A stretch of 40,970 nucleotides of DNA from Virgibacillus oceani (GCF_014638995.1 NZ_BMFR01000024.1:1-40970), one strand, 5' to 3'. Positions 24,799 through 34,012 are shown, counted from the first letter of the stretch. Program-made: numbers and translations. Notes: a model not told the origin generated them from the sequence alone.

Positions 24799-26604
24799 AT
24801 GCTACAGTTTCCAAAACCAACCGTTGAGCAATTTTTTAGAACGTATGCAATCACAAATTTTGCAGTAAGTAAGGATGAGAAGCGAATTGTATTCAGTTCG
24901 AATTTAAATGGAAAAATGAACCTTTGGGGAATGAATTTGCCTGACAGGTTTCCTTATTTATTTGCGCATGTTGACCAGTCTTGCAGTTTTATTAAATTTG
25001 ATTCGGAAAATCGTTTTGTTTTAGCGGGATTTGATAATGACGGGGATGAAAATCATCATATTTATGCAATTCCTGCTGATGGGGGACTTCCACAAGCATT
25101 AATCACTGGTGATGCAAATGAAAAGTATTTCTTTTCCCATTTAAGTGATGATGGTGAGCGGGTTTACTACATAACATCTGAGGAAAATCCATCGTTTTTA
25201 AATGCACGGGTACGTAACTTAGGAGATGGCTCTGACAAACTATTGAATACGGGAGAAATATCGCCAACCGAACTGGCAGCGGTATCAGATAATGAAGAAG
25301 CGTTTGTATATTTGCGTGCGTTTGCTAATACATACGTGACCGGTGTTGTGAAATCCGATGGTAAAGAACATAGCTTAACTCCCGATCCGAAAAACGTCCA
25401 CGTAACTTTTGATCCGGTTTTTGTTGATGATACAACAGTTTACTTTATCACTAATTATGAAAGTGAATATAGCTATGTGGCAAAATTTGATCTTGCTGCA
25501 AAACAGTTTACATCTGAAGTAACAATTGACCATGAGAGTGTACAGACATTGAAATATGATAAAAAGCATCATGCACTTTACCTTGTAACAGAGGATGGTG
25601 TTCAAGACAGACTTTATCGGTATGATTTGTCAGATGGCGATTTGAAGAGTTTATCATTGCCTATTGATGTGGTTAGTCAAATTCAAATAACACCATCAGG
25701 TTCATTATATGTTTTGGGAATTAGTGCTACAATTTCCCATAATATTTATCATTCAAACGATGGAGAAAAGTGGCAGCGTTTGACGAATAATACGGTATTA
25801 GGAGTAACCAGTGAAGACATGGTAGAGCCTGAGGTTGTCTCTTATAAATCGTATGATGGCATGGAAATTGAATCGTTATTATTTAAAGCTAAGCCTGAAA
25901 ATGATAATGGGCATACAATCTTTTGGCCGCATGGGGGACCGCAAGCCGCTGAAAGAAAAACATTCCGTTCGATGTTCCAATGTTTTATTAACCGTGGGTA
26001 TAGCATTTTTGCACCGAATTTTCGGGGCAGCACAGGCTATGGCTCATCCTTTGTAAAATTAGTTGAACAGGATTGGGGAGAAGGACCACGACTGGATTGT
26101 GTTGCTGGAATTGAATGGCTGTTCGCTAATAACATTGTCGATCGCGATAAATTATTCCTTGTTGGCGGAAGCTATGGCGGCTATATGACGTTGCTGCTGC
26201 ATGGCCGCCATTCTGAGTATTTTAAAGCATGTGTTGATTTATTCGGGCCATCCGATTTATTTACATTTGTGAACTCAGTGCCTCCACACTGGAAACCAAT
26301 AATGGATCGCTGGCTTGGCGATCCTGAGCAGGATAAAGAACGGTTTATACGGGATTCACCTGTAACATATCTAGAAGGTATGACGAAACCGATGCTTGTT
26401 ATTCAAGGGGCTAAAGATCCTCGGGTAGTAAAAGAAGAGTCAGATCAAATTGTTGCTAAATTACAAGAAAAAGGCCGTGAAGTTGAATACCTTGTGCTGG
26501 ACGATGAGGGACATGGATTTTCCAAAAAAGAAAATGAAATTGAGGTTTACATGAGAATGCTTGATTTTTTAGCGAAATACCAAGATAAAGAACAATACGT
26601 ATAG
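24799..26604 (+). CDS. S9 family peptidase (acylaminoacyl-peptidase-like)
   Basis: This 601-residue serine peptidase has an N-terminal beta-propeller-like region (about 1-340) rich in short D/G turns, and a C-terminal alpha/beta hydrolase domain. The nucleophile is Ser458 in GGSYGGYMT, the acid is the Asp in GAKDPRV, and the His is in DDEGHGFSKKEN. PHGGPQAAERK forms the oxyanion region. Such enzymes cut short peptides or remove acyl-amino acids in the cytoplasm; no signal peptide is seen. Of two adjacent ATGs I chose 24799, 6 bases after AGGGGG. It stands alone between the haem cassette and glmS. Confidence 0.92.
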   Translation: MLQFPKPTVEQFFRTYAITNFAVSKDEKRIVFSSNLNGKMNLWGMNLPDRFPYLFAHVDQSCSFIKFDSENRFVLAGFDNDGDENHHIYAIPADGGLPQALITGDANEKYFFSHLSDDGERVYYITSEENPSFLNARVRNLGDGSDKLLNTGEISPTELAAVSDNEEAFVYLRAFANTYVTGVVKSDGKEHSLTPDPKNVHVTFDPVFVDDTTVYFITNYESEYSYVAKFDLAAKQFTSEVTIDHESVQTLKYDKKHHALYLVTEDGVQDRLYRYDLSDGDLKSLSLPIDVVSQIQITPSGSLYVLGISATISHNIYHSNDGEKWQRLTNNTVLGVTSEDMVEPEVVSYKSYDGMEIESLLFKAKPENDNGHTIFWPHGGPQAAERKTFRSMFQCFINRGYSIFAPNFRGSTGYGSSFVKLVEQDWGEGPRLDCVAGIEWLFANNIVDRDKLFLVGGSYGGYMTLLLHGRHSEYFKACVDLFGPSDLFTFVNSVPPHWKPIMDRWLGDPEQDKERFIRDSPVTYLEGMTKPMLVIQGAKDPRVVKEESDQIVAKLQEKGREVEYLVLDDEGHGFSKKENEIEVYMRMLDFLAKYQDKEQYV

Positions 26605-26680
26605 GATTAAGTTTGCAGGAGGGGCTTGGTTGTTTGGTTCCTTCTGCATTTTTGTTTGAATTAATATGGAAAAATAAGTT

Positions 26681-26793
26681 AATACGATCCGATTCTGCAT
26701 AAATACGATCCAAATTCATGAAATACGATCCGATTATAGTGGAATACGATCCAAAAAAGGAAAATACGATCCAATTAACCTGTAATACGATCC
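26681..26793 (+). repeat. Six direct repeats of AATACGATCC, 20-21 bp apart
   Basis: AATACGATCC occurs at 26681, 26702, 26722, 26743, 26763 and 26784, six exact copies. The start distances are 21, 20, 21, 20 and 21, so all copies lie on one face of the helix. The 10-11 bases between copies differ and are AT-rich. The array lies between the S9 peptidase stop and the glmS promoter. It is far too short-spaced for CRISPR. Function unknown. Confidence 0.95.
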
Positions 26794-26866
26794 AAACCTT
26801 AAAATGATATGAACATTTAAGTCGGTAATTACATACATTAAATAATACCACCCCTAAAAATAATGA

Positions 26867-26896
26867 TTGACCAACTTATTTATTATCGGTTAAAAT
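26867..26896 (+). promoter_or_regulatory. Probable glmS promoter
   Basis: TTGACC (26867-26872) and TAAAAT (26891-26896) are 18 bases apart. Transcription would begin near 26903, about 100 bases before the ribozyme. Confidence 0.65.
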
Positions 26897-26997
26897 GATA
26901 TGGACGCTTTTTGAAGTTGTTTCATTATGTGGAATGAAGTAAATCAAGAAGGGTGGACAATTCAGTCAAATATAGAAAGGTGGATAGATGTTACAAA

Positions 26998-27185
26998 TGA
27001 ATGGAAAGCGCCTGAACTATTTTCTGGACGGTGAGGAAGATAGTTGACGAGGTGGAGGCTAATCGAAATTCTCGGCGGATTCCTCCCGATTGCACATCTC
27101 AATCGATACGTTTTTCCTTCAAAGCAATGGGGCAACCTGTTGTACAAAAGGAGAGGCAAGATGATAGATAAACAATCACGAGAAA
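26998..27185 (+). ncRNA. glmS ribozyme (glucosamine-6-phosphate sensing)
   Basis: The leader holds the conserved ribozyme core: AAAGCGCCTGAACT, then GACGAGGTGGAGG, TAATCGAAATTCTCGGCGGA, CCTCCCG, and the P4 region GCAATGGGGCAACC. The self-cleavage point is between A27007 and G27008. When glucosamine-6-phosphate is plentiful the RNA cuts itself and the glmS message is degraded. The 3' limit is approximate. Confidence 0.95.
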
Positions 27186-27359
27186 GGGGCAGCAAAACGC
27201 TCCGGAACAGAAATAAGAGGCGGAAGGTCGAAAGCGGAATGAAAAGGGCTAATCGCTGCTTTTCTTCCTTATTGACTTTTGCCTTCTCGATTTACAAAAT
27301 ATTAGTCGAGTCATCTATGGTCGTTTGTTGCCCCTTTATTACGAGGAGGAAACAACGAT

Positions 27360-29162
27360 ATGTGTGGAATTGTAGGATATATTGGACAAAATGATACTAA
27401 AGAAATATTACTAAATGGACTAGAAAAATTAGAATATCGTGGCTATGACTCAGCTGGAATCGCGATGTTAAATGATAATGGAATGAACCTTTTTAAGGTA
27501 AAAGGGCGCATCGCAGCGCTAAGAGACAGAGTAGATAACAGTATTTCTGCAACAATGGGAATTGGTCATACACGCTGGGCGACACATGGTGTTCCAAGCG
27601 AAGGGAATGCGCACCCGCACCAAAGCGCGTCTGAGAGATTTACCCTTGTTCACAATGGTGTTATTGAAAATTATCAAGATTTGAAGAAAGAATATTTGAG
27701 TGATGTTACATTTGTTAGTGAAACAGATACTGAAGTAGTCGTTCAGCTAATTGAAAAGTTTTTTGAGAAACATCAGGATACTGTCGAAGCATTCCGCCAA
27801 ACAATCAGTTTATTAAAGGGCTCGTATGCGATTGGCATGATTGATGCAAAAGATCAGGATACACTTTACGTAGCAAAAAATAAAAGCCCATTATTGGTTG
27901 GATTAGGTCAAGGGTTTAATGTTGTTGCAAGTGATGCAATGGCTACTTTAAAAGTAACGGATCAATATCTTGAAATTTTTGACCAGGAAATTGTACTTGT
28001 GAACCGCAGCTTTGTTGAGGTTCAAAAGCTTAATGGGACTGTCGTTGATCGTAAACCTTATACAGCTCAGATTGATTCAAGTGATATTGAAAAAGGAACA
28101 TATCCGCACTTTATGCTGAAGGAAATCGACGAACAACCATTTGTAATGCGTAAAATTATTCAGGAATACCAAGATGAAAACAACCAAATTAAACTTGATC
28201 AAGATGTACGCGAGGCAATGAAAGCATGTGACCGTGTTTATATTGTTGCATGCGGCACTAGTTACCATGCCGGTTTAGTTGGTAAAGAATTTATTGAGAA
28301 ACTAGCAAAAGTTCCAGTTGAAGTCCATGTAGCAAGTGAATTTTCGTACAATATGCCACTTCTATCGGAAAAACCGTTATTTGTGTTTATTTCACAAAGC
28401 GGGGAAACTGCCGATAGCCGTGCAGTATTAGTAAAAATTAAAGAAATGGGATATCCAGCACTAACGATTACAAATGTGCCAGGATCCACCCTTTCTCGTG
28501 AAGCGGATTATACGTTAAATCTTTATGCAGGACCTGAAATTGCTGTAGCATCAACAAAAGCGTACACTGCTCAAATTGCAGTATTGGCTATTTTGGCTGT
28601 AGACACAGCTCAGGCAAAAGGTATTGAATTAGACTTTGATCCATTGCAAGAGCTTGCGATTGTTGCAAATGCTATGGAGGTTTTAACAGATCAAAAAGAG
28701 GCAATTGAAGATCTAGCAAGAAATTATTTAGAGACTACACGCAATGCCTTTTTCATTGGAAGAAGCAGTGACTATTATGTGTGTTTAGAAGGTGCATTAA
28801 AGCTTAAAGAAATCTCCTATATTCAAGCAGAAGGTTTTGCTGGAGGGGAATTAAAACACGGAACGATTGCACTCATTGAAGAAGGTACACCAGTTATTGC
28901 GTTAGCGACACAAACGGATGTAAATTATGCCATCCGCAGCAATGTGCAAGAAGTTGCTGCACGCGGGGCTAATGCTATGGTTATTAGCATGAAGGGCTTA
29001 GAGCAAGATAGTGATGCATTTGTTCTGCCGCATGTGCATGAATTATTAACTCCGCTTGCAACTGTCGTACCATTACAGTTATTGGCATATTATGCAGCAT
29101 TGCATCGAGACTGTGACGTTGATAAGCCTCGTAATTTGGCGAAAAGTGTTACGGTGGAGTAG
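27360..29162 (+). CDS. glmS: Glutamine-fructose-6-phosphate aminotransferase (isomerizing)
   Basis: GlmS makes glucosamine-6-phosphate from fructose-6-phosphate and glutamine, the first step to UDP-GlcNAc. The 600-residue protein begins MCGIVGYIG, with the catalytic Cys exposed after Met removal. The glutaminase domain (1-240) has GHTRWATHG and VHNGVIENY. Two SIS domains follow, with [21 protein letters not shown] and STKAYTAQ, and the C terminus [12 protein letters not shown] is the usual one. AGGAGGA lies 9 bases before the ATG. It is controlled by the upstream ribozyme. In B. subtilis glmS follows glmM directly; here about 7 kb lies between. Confidence 0.98.
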   Translation: MCGIVGYIGQNDTKEILLNGLEKLEYRGYDSAGIAMLNDNGMNLFKVKGRIAALRDRVDNSISATMGIGHTRWATHGVPSEGNAHPHQSASERFTLVHNGVIENYQDLKKEYLSDVTFVSETDTEVVVQLIEKFFEKHQDTVEAFRQTISLLKGSYAIGMIDAKDQDTLYVAKNKSPLLVGLGQGFNVVASDAMATLKVTDQYLEIFDQEIVLVNRSFVEVQKLNGTVVDRKPYTAQIDSSDIEKGTYPHFMLKEIDEQPFVMRKIIQEYQDENNQIKLDQDVREAMKACDRVYIVACGTSYHAGLVGKEFIEKLAKVPVEVHVASEFSYNMPLLSEKPLFVFISQSGETADSRAVLVKIKEMGYPALTITNVPGSTLSREADYTLNLYAGPEIAVASTKAYTAQIAVLAILAVDTAQAKGIELDFDPLQELAIVANAMEVLTDQKEAIEDLARNYLETTRNAFFIGRSSDYYVCLEGALKLKEISYIQAEGFAGGELKHGTIALIEEGTPVIALATQTDVNYAIRSNVQEVAARGANAMVISMKGLEQDSDAFVLPHVHELLTPLATVVPLQLLAYYAALHRDCDVDKPRNLAKSVTVE

Positions 29163-29214
29163 ATAGTACGAAAAAAGGTTTGTTTTTGTGGATTTAAAAA
29201 AGTTCGACTGTTTT

Positions 29215-29250
29215 ACCCCTTTGGATATGATTGTCTAAAGGGGTGTTTTT
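29215..29250 (+). terminator. Terminator of glmS
   Basis: ACCCCTTTGGA (29215-29225) pairs with TCTAAAGGGGT (29234-29244) with one G-U pair, followed by GTTTTT. Confidence 0.9.
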
Positions 29251-29534
29251 ATGTTTAGAGTCTTAGATTCCGGTCTAATGGTATATGTAACAAGCTCCGG
29301 TTGGTTGAGTACCACGAATATTATTGGACAATGGCCAATTCAATAAACCTTTATATTTATTGATTCACAGCAAACATCATGGCTTATTCAAGAAGCCCAA
29401 TTAAAAAAACTAAGGTGCAGATTATAGTAACTGCTGATATAGTTAAAGTACCTTATGCGATCATATGCAATAGTAATAATATCGGGATGTTCTCTAGAGC
29501 ATCTTTCACATTTCTTTTTTATGGAGGCGATTAC

Positions 29535-30005
29535 GTGGATCATGAAGATTATAAAGCATATTTGAAGCAGCAATTTTCCCATGAGATCCGACCGTTACAA
29601 TCAGTTAATGAAGTTATCTCCGCATTTCAAAAAAAATTAGATATTGTCGAAACGGAATTATCAGAATCCGAATCTATTTTCTTAAAAATGACAATGATTA
29701 ACTATATTTATGTACACATAAAAAATTCTATAACATCTAACTTGGGTAACTTAAATTTCATTTCGTATGAAGTAGTAAGAAATGAAAAAAGTGATCATTA
29801 CTACAATCATATGAGGATTTCGTCTGGTAATGAAAGAATACTTGTCATTATTGAACCCCAGTTAAATGAAATAACCTCCAATTGCGAAGAACTAAAAGTG
29901 GATATGATTATCGAACGTGGAATCGACACATCTCATGTTAATCAAGATACAGATGAGTTTTTTGCATATCTAATGCTTTTTGATTCTCATAATGAGAATC
30001 ATTGA
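29535..30005 (+). CDS. Hypothetical protein, soluble
   Basis: I do not recognise this 156-residue protein. It is acidic, without membrane segments or signal peptide. The first third is probably helical (QSVNEVISAFQKKLDIVETE) and the rest mixed, with charged Asp/Glu/His-rich ends. I chose GTG 29535, which has GGAGG 7 bases upstream; an ATG at 29379 would add 52 residues without any ribosome site and with no matching character. It is followed by a hairpin at 30078-30102. Its neighbours give no clue. Confidence 0.6.
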   Translation: MDHEDYKAYLKQQFSHEIRPLQSVNEVISAFQKKLDIVETELSESESIFLKMTMINYIYVHIKNSITSNLGNLNFISYEVVRNEKSDHYYNHMRISSGNERILVIIEPQLNEITSNCEELKVDMIIERGIDTSHVNQDTDEFFAYLMLFDSHNENH

Positions 30006-30077
30006 CTACGACAGGGGATAAAAAGACAACATTTTATAGAAAAGTGAAAGATTTACAGGAAAGTTAATTCTCGATTT

Positions 30078-30112
30078 TAAGAGTCTATTCTATGGACTCT
30101 TATTTATTTTGG
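30078..30112 (+). terminator. Hairpin terminator after the hypothetical gene
   Basis: TAAGAGTC (30078-30085) and GACTCTTA (30095-30102) are perfect complements, followed by TTTATTTT. The right arm overlaps the stop codon of the minus-strand Spo0E-like frame. Confidence 0.65.
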
Positions 30113-30378
30113 ATTTCCCTATCCTGAATAGATAGATTAAGTAGTTCATTGAGTTCCTGGCTTAACTTAATTGTTTTTTTATCCGTAAATCCGTTGGTCA
30201 ACCCATTTTGGATCATTTCATTTCTCTTCAGTTCTATTTCTAAAGATAATGTGGAAACTTCAATATTGGAAAAGCTGCTCCTTTTCAGACGAAGGCTTAA
30301 AAGATGTTGATATTTTCCGATTAAATGAAGGAAGGAATGGCGATTGTTTAACAACATAGGCAGAAAATGATCAATCAA
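30100..30378 (-). CDS. Spo0E-like phosphatase, start uncertain (possibly decayed)
   Basis: The C-terminal half reads LEIELKRNEMIQNGLTNGFT, then KKTIKLSQELNELLN, a clear Spo0E-family pattern. The catalytic signature SQELD appears as SQELN, so the usual acidic residue is replaced by Asn. Family members are about 50-60 residues, which would put the start near 30260, yet no ATG, GTG or TTG lies there in frame; the only open start is TTG 30378 with no good ribosome site. AAAGGAG occurs before an in-frame ATT. The gene may be a decayed copy or may use a rare start. Confidence 0.5.
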   Translation of the reverse strand: MIDHFLPMLLNNRHSFLHLIGKYQHLLSLRLKRSSFSNIEVSTLSLEIELKRNEMIQNGLTNGFTDKKTIKLSQELNELLNLSIQDREIQNK

Positions 30379-30633
30379 CTTTTTTTCAAAATGGATTCCT
30401 CTGTTTTTTGTAAAATACGGCTTTGTGAAGTGTTTTTGATTGAACTTTATTATAATTCCTACATTTTATCTGTCCTGGCAAGGAGATTAATCTAAACTGA
30501 TAAATAGAAGCCGTACGCTCTCCTGCTTACATAGTTTAGATTACTCTCTCGTTCCTCAAGGTTTAAAGTAGTTGTTAGGACATGAATAAAAAAAGCAGGA
30601 AATAATGCTTCTTACTTTTCAAATAGCTGGGAA
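30379..30633. other. Gene-free stretch with an 11-bp inverted repeat
   Basis: No gene is supported. TAATCTAAACT (30488-30498) and AGTTTAGATTA (30533-30543) are perfect complements separated by 34 bases. The flanks GGAGA and CTCTC partly extend the stem. This could be a small structured RNA, a mini-element or a leader of the MFS gene. Confidence 0.5.
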
Positions 30634-30660
30634 ACAAGTTATGATAGTTACTTGTCATAA
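30634..30660 (+). promoter_or_regulatory. Overlapping dyads upstream of the MFS pump
   Basis: ACAAGT (30634-30639) pairs with ACTTGT (30650-30655), and TTATGA (30639-30644) pairs with TCATAA (30655-30660). The two dyads overlap. Such sites are typical operators for MarR- or TetR-type repressors of drug pumps; no repressor gene lies next to it. Confidence 0.5.
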
Positions 30661-30699
30661 TAAAAGTATCTTTTTTACAGATAGAATGAGGTGGGTATA

Positions 30700-32124
30700 A
30701 TGGCATCCCAAACTTATAACCGAAAAACAATTGTATCCTTGTTATTGGCCGGGGCATTTATAGCAATCTTAAATCAGACAACGATGATTACGGCGATCCC
30801 TCCGATTATGAAGGAAATGCATATCAGTGCCAACACGGGCCAGTGGTTAACAACTGTTTTTATGCTCGTCAATGGTGTGATGATTCCTGTTACAGCATTC
30901 TTAATTGAACGCTTTACAACACGGCAGCTCTTTATTTCCGCAATGAGCATTTTTGCCTTTGGAACATTAATATCCGGGATTGCGCCGAACTTCGGTGTTC
31001 TTTTATTTGGACGAATTGTGCAGTCAGCTGGTGCGGGGATTATGATGCCACTGATGCAAACGGTCTTTTTGTTAATTTATCCGATTCATAAGCGAGGTGC
31101 TGCGATGGGATTGGTTGGCCTGGTTATCCAGTTTGCTCCAGCAATTGGCCCTGCTCTGTCAGGCTGGCTGATTAGCGCTTATTCCTGGCGCGTCATGTTC
31201 TTTGTTATTCTGCCTATTTCCCTTTTGCTTATTGGCATTGCTGCGCGAGTCATGCAAAATGTTACAGAGCTGACACGTCCGAAAGTCGATATCTTATCTA
31301 TTATTCTATCATCGTTTGGTTTTGGAGGATTGCTTTATGGCTTCACTTGTGCAGGAAACTTTGGCTGGGGAAATTTCACAACCATACTCACCTTAACAAT
31401 AGGCGTGATTGCTTTGTTTCTGTTTATTGTGCGGCAGCTGCGGCTACCCCACCCAATGCTGGAATTCAGGGTATTTAAATATTTTATTTTCACATTGACG
31501 ACTGGCATTGGGATGCTCGCGTTTATGGGGCTCATTGGGATCGAAACCTTGATTCCGCTTTATATGCAAAATATGCGGGACTTTACAGCAATGGAGTCCG
31601 GGTTGGCTATTTTACCCGGGGCACTCATCATGGGTTTGATGTCACCGATCACGGGACGTATTTTTGATAAAATTGGTGCTAAGTGGCTGTCGATTACGGG
31701 ATTAATTATCATGACTCTCACGACATTGCCATTTGCATACCTGACGACTTCTACCTCGTTTGCTTATCTCACCATCTATTATGCTATTCGGATGTTTGGA
31801 TTGTCGATGGTGATGATGCCGGTGACAACGGCTGGGTTGAATCAATTGCCTAAACGGTTAATCGCACATGGGACAGCGATGAATAATACCATGCGCCAGG
31901 TCTCTGCTTCGATTGGAACGGCGATTCTTGTGACGGTTATGACTACAACGGGAGAAGAGGCGAAGCTGGACTCTAAGATCTTAAACCCAATGATTTATGG
32001 TGTGAATGTCGCCTTTATTGTGATCACTGTGCTTTCCGTTGTTGGCGTCATTTTGGCTTTTTTTATCAAGAAAACCTATCCTTCAGAGGAAGCGGGCAAA
32101 TTAGTGGATGAAAAAGCCCGGTAA
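30700..32124 (+). CDS. MFS multidrug exporter, DHA2 (EmrB/QacA) family
   Basis: This 474-residue transporter has 13-14 hydrophobic segments. Loop 2-3 carries ERFTTRQLF, the antiporter motif C region reads VIQFAPAIGPALSGWLI, and the N terminus holds LNQTTMITAIPPI in place of the common LDxTIVNVALP, all features of the DHA2 drug/proton antiporters such as LmrB. It likely exports a drug or toxic metabolite with proton exchange. GAGGTG lies 6 bases before ATG 30700; an upstream GTG at 30691 overlaps that site. The base composition is more GC-rich than the surroundings, a hint of transfer. A dyad upstream suggests a repressor. Confidence 0.92.
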   Translation: MASQTYNRKTIVSLLLAGAFIAILNQTTMITAIPPIMKEMHISANTGQWLTTVFMLVNGVMIPVTAFLIERFTTRQLFISAMSIFAFGTLISGIAPNFGVLLFGRIVQSAGAGIMMPLMQTVFLLIYPIHKRGAAMGLVGLVIQFAPAIGPALSGWLISAYSWRVMFFVILPISLLLIGIAARVMQNVTELTRPKVDILSIILSSFGFGGLLYGFTCAGNFGWGNFTTILTLTIGVIALFLFIVRQLRLPHPMLEFRVFKYFIFTLTTGIGMLAFMGLIGIETLIPLYMQNMRDFTAMESGLAILPGALIMGLMSPITGRIFDKIGAKWLSITGLIIMTLTTLPFAYLTTSTSFAYLTIYYAIRMFGLSMVMMPVTTAGLNQLPKRLIAHGTAMNNTMRQVSASIGTAILVTVMTTTGEEAKLDSKILNPMIYGVNVAFIVITVLSVVGVILAFFIKKTYPSEEAGKLVDEKAR

Positions 32125-32295
32125 AAGAGGTTAAGTTATATCCTGCTTTAAAAATTGTAGTTGTGAATGAGGTTATAAATGTCACAGCTCCGAACATGTT
32201 TTGTTTACGATTTCGATAATATAATGCTATAGGCCAGTTGCAGTTAAAGCATTACTACTACTGGTTTTTTATTATTGAAAGAATACGTTTTCAAT

Positions 32296-32370
32296 CTGCA
32301 ATTAAAATCCGACGGCACTATAGCTGCAATGGGTTGGAATAATTATGGCCAACGTGTTGCGTCTAACTGC
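32296..32370 (+). pseudogene. Remnant resembling an RCC1-type repeat
   Basis: The frame reads LQLKSDGTIAAMGWNNYGQR, very like one blade of an RCC1-type beta-propeller (LKSDGTVVAWGxNxYGQ). There is no start, and the match lasts about one repeat before overlapping the tail of tatA on the other strand. It is probably a leftover of a lost RCC1-repeat gene. Confidence 0.5.
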
Positions 32371-32382
32371 AAAGCAAATACT

Positions 32383-32550
32383 TTATTTCGTATCTTTTTC
32401 ATCATTTATGATATCTTTTGTAGCATTTTTAAATTCATTTAATGCCCTGCCAACGGATTTCCCTATCTCCGGCATTTTAGATGGGCCAAAAACGATTAAT
32501 GCAACTACAAGAATTACAATTAATTCGGAAAAGCCAATATTACTTAACAT
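32383..32550 (-). CDS. tatA: Sec-independent (Tat) translocase protein TatA
   Basis: The 55-residue product has a membrane helix (about residues 4-21), the hinge [17 protein letters not shown], and a short amphipathic helix with a charged tail. This is the TatA/E pattern: TatA units form the pore through which folded proteins with twin-arginine signals cross the membrane. GGAG lies 9 bases before the ATG (32550). No tatC gene is near, so a partner TatC must lie elsewhere. The gene is short and lies opposite a misleading open frame, so it is easily missed. Confidence 0.88.
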   Translation of the reverse strand: MLSNIGFSELIVILVVALIVFGPSKMPEIGKSVGRALNEFKNATKDIINDEKDTK

Positions 32551-32754
32551 ATATCATCACTCCGAAGGGTATTATTTGCTTACTCCATCGTATTAATAAC
32601 TTCTAAATTATTTTAACCTTATTTTGCAATTTAATCTACTATTAGAACAGAAGCACAAACAACAAACATAACAATTGCATTTTTCGTTTAAAGAAGTTTA
32701 AAGACTAGTTTTTAACTTGTTTCTTAATTAGCTAAACCAAATCGTTTTTTTATT

Positions 32755-33789
32755 TTACGGCATTTTTTTAAATAATAAATGAACTAATGCAAACAAACTT
32801 ATATATCCCAATAGTGGGTACAAAACCGTAACTAATTTCCCATACCCCACCTGACTTACTAGAAATATGACAAGCAGGATAATCAATACAGTCTGCTGAT
32901 AACGGAGACCGAACGTTGACTTTAATTGACGTGTTATCCCAAAAACGTTCCCAACCACGGAATTGAAGATCTCCCCATAAATTACAAATAAAAAGAGTAC
33001 ATGAATAAAAATTCCAAAACGTTTAATTATCCCGGCTATCGGAATTTCATGCGTAAATGTTTCCGGAAATGCAGACAATGAAAAATGATTTATTAATAAT
33101 AAAAAAAAGAGTATTAGTCCACCCCAAAACCCTCCCCACCTAAGAATACGTTCATCACGTATTTCATTCCCAAGTGGTACAAGCACGACTTGTGCGGTAA
33201 TAATGTTAAATGCGGAATATGTAAACGGGGAAACAGCCCATGATAAGTCCTCTGATACATGCCCTGGAATGACTTGCTCCATTAGTTTATGAGGGTTTTG
33301 GCCGAAAATCGCAAACACCACAAACAGGCTGAAAATAATCATTATAGGAACGGTATACGAGTTGATTGCAAAAATGCCTTTCAAACCCTTCAATATTACG
33401 ATATAACAGAGAATAAGCGTAACAATAATCCCAGTTTGATAAGGAAGACCAAGTTGTTCATGAAATACAGCACCTGCACCTGACAACAGGACAGAAGTAA
33501 CACATATAATGACTATAAAAACGAAAATATTAACAATTTTTCCGATCTTTATACCAAATAAGTAATCGTTAAATTCACGAAAAGAATAAGCCTGAATACG
33601 GGCGGAAATCACCATAATTTTCGTTCCAGCTATAATAAATAAAATTCCACTTATAGCGATTCCCAGGGTTCCTAACGATCCGTTTAAGCTAAAAAATGTA
33701 ACAATTTCTTTTCCCGATGAAAAACCAGCACCAACAACTGTTCCAACATATGTTGCTGCCAAAATTAATATAGAAATTCGTTGATTCAT
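32755..33789 (-). CDS. YkvI-type membrane transporter
   Basis: The 344-residue protein has about ten membrane segments. It starts ILAATYVGTVVGAGFSSGKE, the typical first helix of the YkvI family with an unwound GAGFSSG motif, as in LeuT-fold amino-acid transporters. The substrate is unknown; other members of this fold carry amino acids or related solutes with sodium. GAGGTG lies about 9 bases before the ATG (33789). It stands alone, transcribed leftwards toward tatA. Confidence 0.85.
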   Translation of the reverse strand: MNQRISILILAATYVGTVVGAGFSSGKEIVTFFSLNGSLGTLGIAISGILFIIAGTKIMVISARIQAYSFREFNDYLFGIKIGKIVNIFVFIVIICVTSVLLSGAGAVFHEQLGLPYQTGIIVTLILCYIVILKGLKGIFAINSYTVPIMIIFSLFVVFAIFGQNPHKLMEQVIPGHVSEDLSWAVSPFTYSAFNIITAQVVLVPLGNEIRDERILRWGGFWGGLILFFLLLINHFSLSAFPETFTHEIPIAGIIKRFGIFIHVLFLFVIYGEIFNSVVGNVFGITRQLKSTFGLRYQQTVLIILLVIFLVSQVGYGKLVTVLYPLLGYISLFALVHLLFKKMP

Positions 33790-34012
33790 TATATATTCAC
33801 CTCATCATATCTTATCTTATGATGATTAGGGGTATAAAAAGACAAGCTTTCCCTATTTAGATTAAAAATAGGTCCAGCGAAACTTTCATAAATTTTAATG
33901 GGCAGAATAAAAAAAGGTTCCCCAAAGTAATGAGATCCTTATGTTAAAATAGCTAGAGAAGAACGTATGGCAGATGTTTAAGGACTAAAAGTATATAAAT
34001 GGAGGGAACAAT

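Noticed and set aside
26681..26793. CRISPR array
   Set aside because: Repeat units are 10 bases with 10-11 base gaps, and no cas gene is present. Real CRISPR repeats and spacers are far longer.
26456..26851. A 131-codon minus-strand frame after the S9 peptidase
   Set aside because: It covers the AATACGATCC array and the 3' end of the peptidase gene; the repeats keep it open by chance, and it has no ribosome site.
27044..27394. A 116-codon frame before glmS
   Set aside because: It lies inside the glmS ribozyme and leader. The conserved RNA explains the sequence.
29251..29346. A 31-codon frame right after the glmS terminator, with AAGGGG upstream
   Set aside because: The apparent ribosome site is the terminator arm itself, and the peptide is not recognisable.
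29379..29534. N-terminal extension of the hypothetical gene at 29535
   Set aside because: The ATG has no ribosome site, while GTG 29535 has GGAGG at ideal spacing.
32345..32596. An 83-codon plus-strand frame
   Set aside because: It is antisense to tatA, which has a ribosome site and a family match.
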